Assembly (NCBI GenBank): GCA_028023455.1
Contig: JAQFVV010006450.1
Coordinates: 1,401,501 to 1,465,500 of the forward strand
Length of the DNA stretch: 64,000 nucleotides
Reading direction: 5' to 3'
From: Epiperipatus broadwayi
Lineage: Eukaryota; Onychophora; Udeonychophora; Euonychophora; Peripatidae
In this document: positions 53,701 to 63,008 of the stretch, one piece after another
Layout of the letters: each line of letters starts with the position of its first letter
Position numbering within the stretch: position 1 is the stretch's first letter
Notes under the pieces: model-generated
Told to the model about the DNA's origin: nothing
Database searches by the model: none
Seen by the model: the letters and a program-made list of their open reading frames with translations, nothing else
Position numbers and translations under genes: made by a program

Positions 53701-56700
53701 AATATTAAATGAAACATTGTTGGACTTTGTGAAGTTAGAAGATGAAAAGATAATTGATTTAAGAAGTAGACATGTATATTATAAAAGTGCAAATATTGGA
53801 AAAGCAAGAAGAATGTGATTCATTATAAATAAAAAGTGGAAAATTAGTATTGAGGAAATTGATATCAGACAGAATAGCAATAATTAGTTATATAAATTAT
53901 TGGAAGATTAAATGCTGACAATTCAAGTTCATGCCCCAACAAGTTGCCATTGTGATAAAGAAGTAGAGGATTTTTTTATGGATGTATAAAATTCTTTTTC
54001 AAAAGACCAAACATCGTAATGCTAGAAATAAGGAACGATTGAAAAACTGAAAGTATTGTGAAAAAATCTGGTTATGACAATAGAAATAAAAGACAACGCA
54101 AACATGTGAAGTTTGTAGAAAAAGAAAACTATATATTATGGGATGTTTTTTTTTTTGTTTTTTTTTGAGAAAATGATAATCAGAAATAGATATAAAAGCA
54201 CCCAAATAAATGTACAACAAAACTGAATTATATTTTAATTAATATAAAAAAAATATATTTCAAGACTATAATATTCTTAATAGATTGAACACAGGTTTAG
54301 CGAGATGTAAGGTAAATGTTAGTGCAAAACTAGAGATGAAATTATTTTAAAAAGGCAATGTTAACAGTTGATACTCTTAAACTTCAGAAACAGTCCAGGA
54401 AATTTAAATTAAAACTTACAAATCATTTTAAAATATTAAATGAGTTTGCAAATGGTTCAGACTTAGCTGATATCAGTATGAAGATAACTGATACTATACT
54501 AAGAACTATAAGAAAGATATCTGGTACCAAATGATCAAATTCACTAGTAATTATTCTACTGAGACAAGATAATGTACGAAAAAAAAAATATGAAAATTAT
54601 TAAAAATGATCCATTAAAAAAAATTGAATATCTATAGTTTTGTAAAATCCTATGAAAAAGAGTTAATAATGATATTAGAAAATATAACTGTGATTTGGCA
54701 AGGAAATAAAAGTCTCAAATATGTAACACAACATTTTAGTATTAGAAGAAAAATTATATCAACAATAATATTGGAACTATTATTAAAATGAGGGATGACA
54801 TAAATGAAATGTGTAGAAAAGTTCTATAAATAATTATATAATAATAAAAAATAATAAAATAAAAAAATTCTCTACAATTATCACATCTGAGTAATATTTT
54901 AAATGAAGAAATGAGACTTGCAATTAATCATTGAAGAAAAGCATTAGAAAATTATGGAATTATTATTGATATTTAAAAAAAGAGCAGTAATACTGGTGCA
55001 GCAAACTTTGGATGTTAATTAATCAAAAGGATAAGTTGTTATTTAAAAATGGTTTTACATATTAAATCACATCTAAATATTGAAGGAATTGTATAAAGGA
55101 CCAATAAATATGAGTTGCCATTGTAGATTATGAAAAGGCATTTAATTCTATAAGCATTTTTACAGTTTTAGATCATCAATATATAGATCCAAATCATATT
55201 GTGAAGAACATTTATCAAAATGCAACAGCAATGATTACATCATACAATGGTAATAAGATGATTAAAATTGAGAAGAGTGTATAGCAATCTTACAGCAGTT
55301 TTATCAGAAGCATATTAGGGATTAAAATGGCAAAACTAAGAAAATATAATTAAATGATTATTTCGGTCATTTAGATTTTACTAATGGTATGGCTGCTTTT
55401 ACAAATAATGCTTCAGAGTTTCAGAAAATGTAGCAAGAGTTATCAGATGATGTTCTCAAAAGAAGAAATTAATGATTGATTATCATGTATTAGAAGAAAC
55501 TAATCTGGGGATATTGGATGAGTAGGCACTAGATGGGGATTTTATGCACAAGCCTTCTGGCATCCATTGATTACTCTAGATTGCTGTGTGTGGCATACGT
55601 ATAGTGAGTTTTGCCTGTTTTAACAACAGTTATACACACGCATAAGAGATGGTGGTCATGTGATGTTAATTATAAATATATTGGTCAGATTATTAATACA
55701 AATGGACACATGATAAATATAATTACTCATAGATTTAGATAAATATGAAATGATTTTCACAGAAATGGTCTGGGGTTGGGGATATTCTGTAAAGCTTGTT
55801 AAGAGCTTATTTGCGAGCTCTATATTAACATTTGTAATAGAAGCATGTTAAATTAGATCATGTGACATATGACTTGATTTCTTTGTTATAGCTTAAGATT
55901 AAAAGAAAATATGGTTATGCATTTGACAGGAAAGTTTTTTTATATATGCATTTTATTAGTTCTTTATGACTCTGACATTTGGACAAAATAGTAAAACCAT
56001 ACATATGAAAGGTTTTATATATTTATTTTATTAGTTCTTATTTATTAATCTGACATTTGGACACTTAACAGGAATATTTAAGATCATACAGGGAAATAGA
56101 AAGAAATGTATGATAAGAGTAAAAAGAGGAGGTCAAAAATGAATTCATAGGTGAGAGAACAGATATAGTGGAATGGAGCTAGGTGGGACCTAATACTAGA
56201 AGAGATGATAGATAGATATTTAAATTGGATCTCAAGAGATTTGAGATTGATGAATAAAATATAAAGTTTGCTGGTAGGATGGGAAAAATGAAGTTATGGA
56301 TTGGAGAAACTGGACTGAACGTATAAAGACCTTCATCCTGTAATAAATCAATAATGTTTGAAAATGATGGTATTGATAACGATGAAGACATATTTATTAA
56401 AAATGTTTCTTTCAAACACAACCATATTTATTTTAATATTAAATTATTTTTACCAAAAGCATTCCATTCACATTTAATTTTATGATTAATTTTATTGGTT
56501 AAATTTCCATCTGCATTAATAATTTGACCAAGACATTTGTACTTGTTAACTTTTAATTCATTACTATTAATTTTTATTTTCATTTTTTTTAAAAAGTCAT
56601 TGATCTTTTTAGCATTTATCTTTATTCTTATTTTTTACATGACTTCTTGTAACATTGCTTGAATCCCTGAAGCATTCATTATTCATGAGAACAATATCAT

Positions 56701-59700
56701 AAGCAAAATCTTAGTATCATGCTGTTTGTTATATCCAGATAAACATTTGTCATAATATGACAATTACCATGAAAATATTTATAGTATCAAATGTGTTTTT
56801 GTAATCTACAAATACAATGCAAAATGATGTCACACTCATTTATAGAAATGAAAAGTTTATAATTTCTAATATTTTTTGTTAATCTTTTTTAAATATTCAT
56901 ATTACCATTGCATTCTTCCAATAATCAGATATGTATTTATCATTTAAAGATTTGATATATATATATATATAACTTTGCTAATTTCTCTATTTTTCATCTT
57001 CTATTAAGATATTGATAATAATTCCATCACTTTGTGAGCTCTCTACTTCTTCATGGCTTTAAGTGCATAAATAGTCTTTTCATTCAAAATATTAGTATTT
57101 CAAATGATATAGTTTTATTGTTCAACATACTTCTTTTTTCGTAATAGTATCATCTTTTCTTCTTATCATTGAAATAATTTTCCTTCCATTATCAAACTGC
57201 TGTGCTATATTTTCATACATTTTGTTCTCTTCTATAGCCTTTACTGCCATATTTCCTTATAATGTCATTGTGGTTTTGTTTTAGTGTTAATATAATGTTT
57301 GGCCTATCAATTTGATGGAATTATATAGTATTTACTGTAGAAAGAAAGAAAAGTTAAGCTATAAAAACTTATGGAATTTATAGCTATAAGAATATTAAAA
57401 AAATATCAATTGTTTAACAAAAAAAATTCAACAGTGACAAATAAAATGTAAACAGAAATGAAAATTCAAAAGAAACACCCACATTTATTCTTAAATTTAC
57501 TACTACAAAAAAAATAAAATGTGCATGAAATAAAAACAAGTAATATTTAATATACATTCATAGCTACAAGTCCAAGAATAATAAAAGCATTTGTTACAGA
57601 TTTGCATTACTATGTATATTTTATTTGTCATTATATTTTTTATTTAAATAATTTATGTTGTTTTGAAAAATATATTATTATTGCAACATATATTATTTTT
57701 TGATTTTATTTAATATACTCTTGTAACCATGAATTCAAGTATAAATGCAGATATTTTAATTTTTATTATTTGTTTTTTCTTTTGTTTAAATAAAAAATAT
57801 TAACTTAAAAATGAAGTTAAAAAAGAGAAGTTATAAATAAATACAATAAAAATAAGCTAAACGTTTTCGAGGATCCATATATATATAGATTAATAAAGCT
57901 GGTAGATTATACACTATATTAGTACCCTTTTTGTTTGTATTTGTTTAAATTATTACAGATATTCAGTTATTTAAATGAATCACATTAAAATATTTTCTGG
58001 TTCATTTTTTCCCCATCACACACTGGTTTGTTTCATTTGAAAATTTACTGGTGAATTTTGTAGCAGAGATATCAGTTTTACAGTGTCAGTTAGTTTCTTA
58101 CTGAACTTATTTAAATCTGAGATATCATTGAAGTTTGTTAATACATTTAAATGACTTGTATTTAAAAATTTAATTTATATTCACTGGAATATTTCAGTCT
58201 TTCTTAATAGCTTATATTTGAGTAGCTTTTCATTAACACAATTTAAGTGTAAATATTCTTTCTGCACTTTAGCACTATCTATTATAAGTTTGAGTATTTC
58301 CAGATGATAATTTATTTGTTTCTCCTCTTCTACTGACTAATTTCTAGATTAAACCTAAATCCATAGAGACTTGAAATCTAAAGTTGGAATCAATGCAACT
58401 ACCAATCACCATTAACTCCTTTTTTCAGCTTGAAATTCAAAAAATGGTTTTGAAAAAAAAAAAGTGCCTTAAGTTAGAATAGAATTAATGCTAACAAAAT
58501 ACTGGCTGAATGCAAACTGATTAACTGGGTTCAAGACTGAAAATTTTTTGAATTTGAAAATAAAAAAGGATTTAAAAGTAGTTTCAGATGGTTTAAGAAT
58601 AATAGATTAGTAAATTACATTACCAACTAATAATCACTAGATATTCAAACTCACAATAAATAGTACAATATTCTGTCCACTACACTAAGCTGAAAAAAAA
58701 TTCAAATGATACTACATTCAAATTAAAATTTATTATGTACTGATGATCACTTGAAAACATATTTTCTGTTAGTTCAGACAGAATCAAACACTGCTGCATC
58801 TTCATTTGAATGTTTCTGTTTCTATTTCTCAAAAATAAATTCACAAAATATGCATTTTATTTTGCTTCAAATTCCACAAATCCTTATTCTATCTTTTTCT
58901 ATTCCTATATCCAAATTTACCCACAACTTTTTCATCTTTTAATTATTTCCCAATTCTAACATTAAAATTTTGCATGATAATTTTATAATGTCTAGAAATA
59001 CTCTATATATCTATATAAAAATCCTCTACTTATTCACCAGAATGTTGGAGCATAAGCTTGAGTTATTTGCATTTCTTATCTTCCTTTCTTTCATCATTTA
59101 ATTTATAATGAATCTCAGCCCACTTGTGCTTTCAATATCTGGGTCTTTATAGCAAAGTACACAAACAGTTTTCAAAACAATTCTATTTTCAGCTTCTCTT
59201 TTAACTTCATTAAGAATAACAATATCCTGTTTAATATTAGACATTTCTTCCAATAAAGACAATCTTCCTTCATTTAAATGAGATCTATAGTTGTAAGTAT
59301 TGAATAATAGATCATCAATGAAGAATAGCCTAGTTCTAAGATTTGATTATTCATAACACCTTCAGTTTTCAGTCACAAATCAGTATTTTGGCTTATGACC
59401 TTTTTAATTTCCAGGATATGAAGACCATAATTTAATGTTTCTATCACGATTGTGAATATAAAAGAAATATAAACATTTGCTGAAATCTAAAAAAAATTTC
59501 AAGCTTCTGAAAAGAAAAAACTATAGACTTGGTCTTAAAAGTATAAACTAATAAGCTTACCATACTGGTTGATGCATATTGATAAGCAACCAACTTATAT
59601 TTATTTATGACACAAAGAATCATATAGTATTCAGGAATTTTCCTATTTTGATTCCTTTTAAGGCCTTAATGAAAAATCAAAGGCTCTCCTTTTAGGAAGC

Positions 59701-60223
59701 CCTTTAATTTTTGATAGACTCATCATCCTACATATACACGCACATGCAAAATTTTAAAAATTAATTTAATTTCATTCTTACTGAAAATCCAGGTTCTTCG
59801 GGTAAAGAATCATCCTGTGGAAATATTCTGGATACTCTATCCTTAAGGATTTTATGACCTTCTGGAACTAATTTGCAATATAATTGAATACATTGTAACC
59901 ACCACCAAATGGCATCTCGGCAATTAAATCGAGCATGCCTGCCACCACCCAGTAAGTTTGGAATAAGTCCATGCCGAAGACAAGAGGCATATGCTAAAAT
60001 AATATACCTGAAATAATAAATACTTAATAACAAACTTAAAAAAAAAATTATAATTCTATCAAAATCCTTTTTTTCAACTTAAATTAACTTACATAAAATC
60101 AATTTAATGTGTAAATTTACCGAGATTCTTGATAACGTCCTATTAGTAACATAAGACCTGGAAGCCCTATAAAGGTATCACGTCCCCAGTTTCTCATGAT
60201 ACCAGTAGCAAAATGAGGAAGAC
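29472..60223 (-). CDS. AGL: Glycogen debranching enzyme, 3' part of a split gene (nine exons)
   Basis: Cytosolic glycogen debranching enzyme is bifunctional: an N-terminal 4-alpha-glucanotransferase and a C-terminal amylo-alpha-1,6-glucosidase that removes the last branch glucose. Exons in transcript order are 60223-60121, 60007-59782, 51643-51532, 51334-51199, 47420-47308, 40232-40021, 36128-36031, 33720-33633 and 29750-29472. They total 1367 nt and give about 454 residues of a family that is usually about 1500 long, so this is the glucosidase half. Every intron is GT...AG and codon phases match at all eight joins. Family signatures recognised by eye include [81 protein letters not shown] and [10 protein letters not shown]. 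The 5' exons lie beyond the window. Introns are long and full of repeats. No frameshift or stop interrupts the exons, so the gene looks functional. Confidence 0.95.
29751..33632 (-). other. AGL intron 8, AT-rich
   Basis: A 3.9-kb intron. The segment at 32290-32780 is less AT-rich than its surroundings and reads in pieces like decayed coding sequence on the minus strand, but I could not assign it. Confidence 0.6.
33633..33720 (-). CDS. AGL: AGL exon 8 of 9 seen here
   Basis: An 88-nt exon encoding [20 protein letters not shown] then [22 protein letters not shown] is a conserved debranching-enzyme motif, split here between exons 8 and 9. The acceptor is at 33721-33722 and the donor GTAAGT is next to 33633. 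Confidence 0.94.
34065..34560 (+). repeat. Family C foldback element with a tRNA-like core
   Basis: Outer arms AGTATTGAATGTCTTTAG and its complement near 34470. Inner arms pair GAGGTATTATTCTCCCG (34181) with GGAGAATAATATCTC (34381). The A-box-like TTAGTTGGTTAGATTATTAC and B-box-like GTTCAGATTCAATTCC match the copy at 18810. It lies in the intron between AGL exons 7 and 8. Confidence 0.8.
34369..34405 (+). ncRNA. Hammerhead-like motif, family C
   Basis: CTGAAGA (34369-34375), stem GAGG/TCTC, GAAAT (34398-34402) and GTTGTG. It covaries with the copy at 19049. Stem I and the cleavage triplet are unconvincing. Confidence 0.4.
36031..36128 (-). CDS. AGL: AGL exon 7 of 9 seen here
   Basis: A 98-nt exon encoding [20 protein letters not shown] and [12 protein letters not shown]. 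It follows directly on the AMVV end of the preceding exon. The acceptor is at 36129-36130 and the donor at 36029-36030. The final lysine codon is completed by the next exon. Confidence 0.94.
36735..37425 (+). repeat. Family A element, long copy in an AGL intron
   Basis: A decayed forward arm lies at 36735-36900 and a well-preserved reverse arm at 37150-37420, around a middle segment shared with the copies at 47715 and 51810. It holds the hammerhead at 37201-37267. It lies in the intron between AGL exons 6 and 7. Confidence 0.8.
37201..37267 (+). ncRNA. Hammerhead ribozyme-like sequence, family A
   Basis: Box 1 CTGACGA is at 37221-37227. The GAAA box reads AAAA at 37241-37244, and the cleavage triplet GTC is at 37248-37250, giving a two-base stem III loop. 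Stem I pairs TCTTCA with TGGAGA and, beyond an internal loop, ATCCAA with TTGGAT. Stem II is weak, at most GGC/GCC in a sister copy. The G12-to-A change should inactivate this copy. Confidence 0.6.
37725..37885. repeat. Family A short foldback copy
   Basis: Inverted ends ACAGAGGCTAAACTCTCCAT and its near complement lie around a short centre containing GCTTGCACTAAGTGG. Left terminus ACATCATATGATCACC. This copy lacks the ribozyme region. Confidence 0.75.
39550..39592. repeat. 13-bp inverted repeat with octamer motifs
   Basis: GCTAATTTGCATA (39550-39562) and TATGCAAATTAGC (39580-39592) are perfect complements around 17 bases. Each contains ATGCAAAT or its complement, the POU octamer. It lies in an AGL intron; function unknown. 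Confidence 0.5.
40021..40232 (-). CDS. AGL: AGL exon 6 of 9 seen here
   Basis: A 212-nt exon encoding [20 protein letters not shown], then a [14 protein letters not shown] stretch, [19 protein letters not shown] and [19 protein letters not shown] and the Y-LRPNF motif are diagnostic of the family. The acceptor is at 40233-40234 and the donor GTAAGT starts at 40020 (minus strand). It ends in phase 0. Confidence 0.95.
40470..44731 (+). mobile_element. Family E element, 4.3 kb, in an AGL intron
   Basis: Starts TGTGCCCTTTTG and ends AAGTAAGGGTACA, flanked by TA runs. It is collinear with 12819-17454 but substantially diverged, with many indels. It is antisense to AGL and starts about 240 bases from exon 6. 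No protein domain was recognised in any frame. Confidence 0.8.
41366..41398 (+). promoter_or_regulatory. CCAAT and TATA boxes of family E copy 2
   Basis: CCAAT at 41366 and TATAAAA at 41392, 26 bases apart as in copy 1 although the surrounding sequence has diverged. They lie about 920 bases from the left end, antisense to AGL. Confidence 0.55.
44732..46710 (-). other. AGL intron 5, unassigned part
   Basis: Sequence between family E and the family D hairpin. It has a TA run near 45228 and short open frames; nothing was recognised. Confidence 0.55.
46711..46960. repeat. Family D foldback hairpin
   Basis: Arms 46762-46843 and 46880-46953 share TTGCTTACAATAACTC and TTAATGATTCCTTTATTTTC and their complements. 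The flank TTTTACTTTCTTTGCATTTC matches copy 1. It lies in the intron between AGL exons 5 and 6. Confidence 0.85.
46849..46876 (+). ncRNA. Hammerhead-like core, family D
   Basis: Same layout as the motif at 26751: CTGATGA, A, GACTG-CAAGA-CAGTC, GAAAC. The stem is unchanged while the loop and flanks have diverged. Confidence 0.35.
47308..47420 (-). CDS. AGL: AGL exon 5 of 9 seen here
   Basis: A 113-nt exon encoding [20 protein letters not shown], then [17 protein letters not shown]. The acceptor AG is at 47421-47422 and the donor at 47306-47307. The phase pattern (one base in, one base out) matches both neighbours. The next intron, about 7.1 kb, holds the second family E element and a family D hairpin. 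Confidence 0.94.
47715..48670. repeat. Family A, about 930-bp palindrome
   Basis: Arms of about 360 bp (47760-48120 and 48284-48640) flank a centre that itself resembles a family A end (48165-48283). Paired markers are GGTTAGGATTGGTATTAAAC on the left and its decayed complement at 48284. The 62- and 94-residue open frames here are palindrome artefacts. A decayed hammerhead lies at 47849-47915. Confidence 0.8.
47849..47915 (-). ncRNA. Hammerhead relic, family A
   Basis: The minus strand shows CCTCA, TTGATGA (C3 to T), GAAACTAGTC and then AGAGGA. It is recognisable by alignment with the other family A copies but is decayed in stem I and the core. Confidence 0.4.
48840..49075 (-). repeat. SINE family G (tRNA-derived)
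   Basis: The minus-strand head has GCAATGGCTAATAGACATAT (A-box region) and GAGTTTGAGACCAGC (B box), followed by a body with TTCAGATCATAAGTAGGATT and TTGGTCCATGAATGGATGTC. A weaker relative occurs at 22450-22640. Confidence 0.5.
49205..49405. repeat. Family A element, left part, split by LINE J
   Basis: Forward arm TCTCCATACAGTAGCCACAC, then a truncated centre and the reverse arm ending TATTGTATGGAGAGTTT at 49404. LINE J follows at once. The missing terminus reappears at 50262-50335. Confidence 0.8.
49406..50260 (+). mobile_element. LINE J 3' fragment inside family A
   Basis: Reads [40 protein letters not shown] and [18 protein letters not shown] in shifting frames, ending with the LINE J 3' block near 50250. 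Flanked on both sides by family A pieces (49205-49405 and 50262-50335). Inactive. Confidence 0.85.
50262..50335. repeat. Family A right terminus after the LINE J insertion
   Basis: CCTCTGTGTAAATAGCTTGT followed by GTAAGCATAAAAAATGGTGA matches the outer end of family A (compare the ACAGAGGC end at 37785). This supports insertion of LINE J into a pre-existing family A element. Confidence 0.7.
51199..51334 (-). CDS. AGL: AGL exon 4 of 9 seen here
   Basis: A 136-nt exon encoding [39 protein letters not shown] and [15 protein letters not shown] and NRG.PATPR are hallmarks of the debranching-enzyme glucosidase domain. The acceptor is at 51335-51336 and the donor at 51197-51198. The split arginine codon is completed by the next exon. 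Confidence 0.95.
51532..51643 (-). CDS. AGL: AGL exon 3 of 9 seen here
   Basis: A 112-nt exon beginning [20 protein letters not shown] and continuing [17 protein letters not shown]. This corresponds to the family's DQPLFEVIQEAMQKHMQG region. The acceptor AG is at 51644-51645 and the donor at 51530-51531. It ends one base into a glycine codon. Confidence 0.94.
51810..52390 (-). repeat. Family A element in an AGL intron
   Basis: Terminal inverted repeats: ATGCTTACACAAGCT on the left and AGCTTGTATAAGCAT on the right. The centre is shared with the long copies at 36735 and 47715. A mutated hammerhead is at 51944-52010 (minus). It lies about 170 bases 5' of AGL exon 3. Confidence 0.8.
51944..52010 (-). 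ncRNA. Hammerhead ribozyme-like sequence, family A (mutated)
   Basis: The minus strand carries CTCCTCA, CTGGTGA (A6 to G), then GAAACTAGTC and TGGGGA. The stem I pairing TCCTCA/TGGGGA is intact, but the core change should abolish cleavage. Confidence 0.5.
53690..56250 (+). mobile_element. RTE-type LINE, decayed, plus strand
   Basis: Endonuclease motifs [18 protein letters not shown], an IQVHAPTS stretch and GYDNRNKR. Linker [12 protein letters not shown] motifs [30 protein letters not shown] and [21 protein letters not shown]-terminal [14 protein letters not shown]. All are spread over shifting frames with stops. A family A element (55496-55668) interrupts it. It lies antisense in an AGL intron. 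Confidence 0.8.
55496..55668 (+). repeat. Family A half element inside an RTE LINE
   Basis: Begins within the hammerhead at GAAACTAATCTGGGG and runs through the reverse arm to GGTCATGTGATG. It interrupts the RTE reading frame between the RT motif near 55380 and the domain resuming at 55670, so it is younger than that LINE. Confidence 0.8.
56390..59420 (-). mobile_element. RTE-type LINE, decayed, minus strand
   Basis: Endonuclease part (59420-58750): [20 protein letters not shown] and QAYAPTFW. Linker (58270-58020): [22 protein letters not shown] (about 56850): [12 protein letters not shown]-terminal (56560-56390): [20 protein letters not shown]. The order is that of one element with large decayed gaps. 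It is tail to tail with the copy at 53690-56250. Confidence 0.7.
57855..57890 (-). repeat. Family F loop fragment
   Basis: The minus strand has ATGGATCCTCGAAAACGTTT, matching the loop of the hairpin at 24041 apart from a one-base gap. Confidence 0.45.
59782..60007 (-). CDS. AGL: AGL exon 2 of 9 seen here
   Basis: A 226-nt exon encoding the most conserved block visible here: [20 protein letters not shown], then [20 protein letters not shown], ending in a DDS-containing stretch and PEEPGFS. The acceptor is at 60008-60009 and the donor at 59780-59781. It ends in phase 0. The intron that follows is about 8.1 kb and contains RTE retrotransposon relics. Confidence 0.95.
60121..60223 (-). CDS. AGL: AGL exon 1 of 9 seen here (start of the glucosidase domain)
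   Basis: A 103-nt exon that begins in the last two bases of a glycine codon. It reads [20 protein letters not shown] then [13 protein letters not shown], the conserved start of the amylo-1,6-glucosidase region. The acceptor AG is at 60224-60225 and the donor GT at 60119-60120. It ends two bases into an arginine codon completed by the next exon. The upstream exon was not found up to 64000. Confidence 0.93.
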
Positions 60224-60632
60224 CTTAAAAAAAAAAAATATTTACGATAGATGGCTAATTTTAATAACATATTCTTCGTAGAAACATATATAACAATTAG
60301 AATAAACAAAATAATAAACATGAAAATAAAATTTAATTATTACAAAATATTAGGCAGTGTAAATGACTATAATAATGATTACTTTCATATGGATGTTATG
60401 AGAGAATTAGTCAAAAAATGAGCATGCTATATATAATAATATTATTAAAGCAGACATTGATAAATGCAGGGACAATTTTCTGATCAACATACATTTACAA
60501 ATTGATATCTTCTAATCTCACGCTCTGAATAATATAATAATAAAAAGCCACTTGTAAATGAATATGATCATTCCAATTCATAAGAGAGAGAGAAAGAACT
60601 CTAGAACCGAGTTTTGTAATGACTATACAAAC

Positions 60633-62520
60633 CTATCTGTAAACCATTATATCCACAAATAGAACACGTTGGTCTATTTTTCTTTTTACTTTACATTTTT
60701 CAATGTTGTCTTTTAGTTTACTTAACAGAAAACTTTTCTTTCTGAAATATTTCAACACCATGATTAATTGTAGCTTTAAAATGTATTCTATGCTGTGCAA
60801 ATCTTCCCAATGAAAACAACTGACATTGCATTTCTTTAGAATGTCTTTGAGATAATCTTTACAATGTAAATGGGATCTACCTTTCCTATGTAATCCATGC
60901 TCAAGTTCACTGTAAAATACCCTTTTAGGAAGTATTCCATTATACATTTGTTTTACATGTCAATCCAATGAAGGTATGATTTTACAATAGTGGACTCAAC
61001 AGTATCGCATCAAACAAACTGAAGAACATAATGACTAGTTTTATAATCTTGGTATCATATTTTTAAAACATTATGGAGCATCCTTAAATTAAATTTTTCT
61101 AGTCATTATATTATGCCAATTGTTTGTCCAAGTTTTATTCCATACAATAAATTAGATAAAATGACAGCTTTATATACAGCTAACTTAGCTGCAATAGTTA
61201 TTTCCCTGTGTTGAAATATTCAAATTAGCAACACAGATTCCTCAACATCTAAATCCACCTGTCTTCTTATAAAACTACCAAGACATTGAAATTGATGCAC
61301 ATTCTCAATCTAATAATCATCCAAGCTAAAACTTGCAGAGGATATTTCTTCTATCACTAGCTAATGAAAACGAGTTTTTTGAACATTAATTAACAGAGAT
61401 CTTAAGCCAATAAACATCACATGATCACCATTTCTTATGCTTGCTTATAACTGTTATTATATTGGATGAGTAGGCACTAGATGGAGATTTTATGCACAAA
61501 CCTTCTGGCATCCATTGATTTCTTTGGCTTGCATTGAATGGCAATACATATGGAGAGTTTTGCCTGTTTAAAAACAGATTTTTATAAACTGCATTCAAAA
61601 CATTAAGAATATTTTGTAAATCATCTTTTGAATTGGCAAAACTAGCACAATTATCAGCATACTGTAAATTCAGAACAAAAAGATGAACTTCTTGTTTCAT
61701 TTTCAATCAATTCAAATTAAAAAATCTCACTAACAAACCTGTATTAAATCTTTATCCCTCTTTGATAAAATCATTGTCATAAAAATTCAAAACAATGTTG
61801 GAACAAATGCACATCCTTGGTTAACATTAGTTTTCATTTCAAATGCTTCAGATTTTTTAACTGCAATAATAATTCATCTCATTTCATCATATAGAAGCTG
61901 TATAATATAAATAAATTTTGGTGGATAATCAATTAATTTCAAACAATCCATAGACTTATCCTATTAATTGAATCAAATGCCTTGATCAAATTAATAAAAG
62001 CAATATATGAATCATTTCTTTGTTGCTATCATTTTTTTTGCGTTTTCCTGGCAACAAAATTGCTTCTTGATTCTCTAAAACCAGACTGAGTTCATCTATA
62101 ATTGGAAACAATCTACTCAAAATTCTAAAGTACTTTTGCTGTAATAGATAATAATGATATTCCACAATAATTATTGCATTCTTGTCTATTCCCATCACTT
62201 TTAAAAATTGGAATAGTAAAAGAATCCTTAAGATCATGTGGTACAACTTCATGGGTCCAGATATTTATAAAAAATTCCAATATTTTTGAACTGACATATT
62301 TTAAAATTTCTCCAAATATTTCATAAGAACCTGCTATCTTTCCAATTTTAAAATTACGAAGAACTGTTTTGACTTCATTAAGCTAAAAAACTTTATCCAA
62401 ATATAAATGAGTAGATAAAATGGAAATACCAAATTAAAAATCATCATCTCAATTCACATTGCATCATTATTCAAAAGATGATCATAATACTCCTTTCACT
62501 TGTTCAAAATATCATTGTCA
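60633..62520 (-). mobile_element. LINE relic with RT and C-terminal domains, minus strand
   Basis: Decayed RT fingers (IDELSLVLENQEAILLPGKR), then LNLQYADNCASFANSKDDLQ (the YADD box reads YADN), NVHQFQCLGSF, and the C-terminal end LPKRVFYSELEHGLHRKGRS with HCKDYLKDILKKCNVSCFHW. The C-terminal motif identifies a widespread metazoan LINE type. It is split by family A at 61403-61590. Confidence 0.8.
61403..61590 (+). repeat. Family A half element inside a LINE
   Basis: Starts ACATCACATGATCACC, has TATTGGATGAGTAGGCAC and ends GGAGAGTTTTGCCTG. It splits the LINE RT domain, whose LQYADNCASFANSKDDLQ motif lies on the other side of it. Confidence 0.8.
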
Positions 62521-62818
62521 TCACATAAGAAAATGCTATTACTAACTGAACTTAATACTTATAAATTGGTAAGAATGTAAAAACATATTATTGTAAAAAT
62601 AATCTTCAAAATATCTCTTGTGAAACAAAAGATTATAAACAAATCCATATTTATATAAAATATGATGGTAGAGTAAGAGAATTATAATTTTGCAGTTAAA
62701 CAGTAAGTTATGTTTAAGATAATCAGCAACTCTAAGAAAACTATAATACAACCACTGAGTTCTGAGAGAAATAATTTACTTAATTTTACATCATTTGATA
62801 GGGAATTTCAAAGAATAC

Positions 62819-62846
62819 AGGCAGTCCCCTAGTTACGAACTTGACA
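62819..62846 (+). repeat. Tigger terminal inverted repeat (one end)
   Basis: CAGGCAGTCCCCTAGTTACG, preceded by TA, matches the CAGT...CCC..GTTACGAAC ends typical of Tigger-type elements. It lies about 165 bases beyond the transposase stop codon. The other end was not found with confidence. Confidence 0.6.
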
Positions 62847-63008
62847 TGTGTTTGGAAGTTGAAATTGTTTGAAAGTAGAGGTAAAGGGTTTTCAAAATAC
62901 AGTATTTATTTTTTATTGATTAGTATCTGGAGTTTTTATCAAGAGTTAATTGAATTGTATTCTTTTTCTTCTCTTGATAAAGAATTCTGTAACATTCTGT
63001 GTCTTTTT

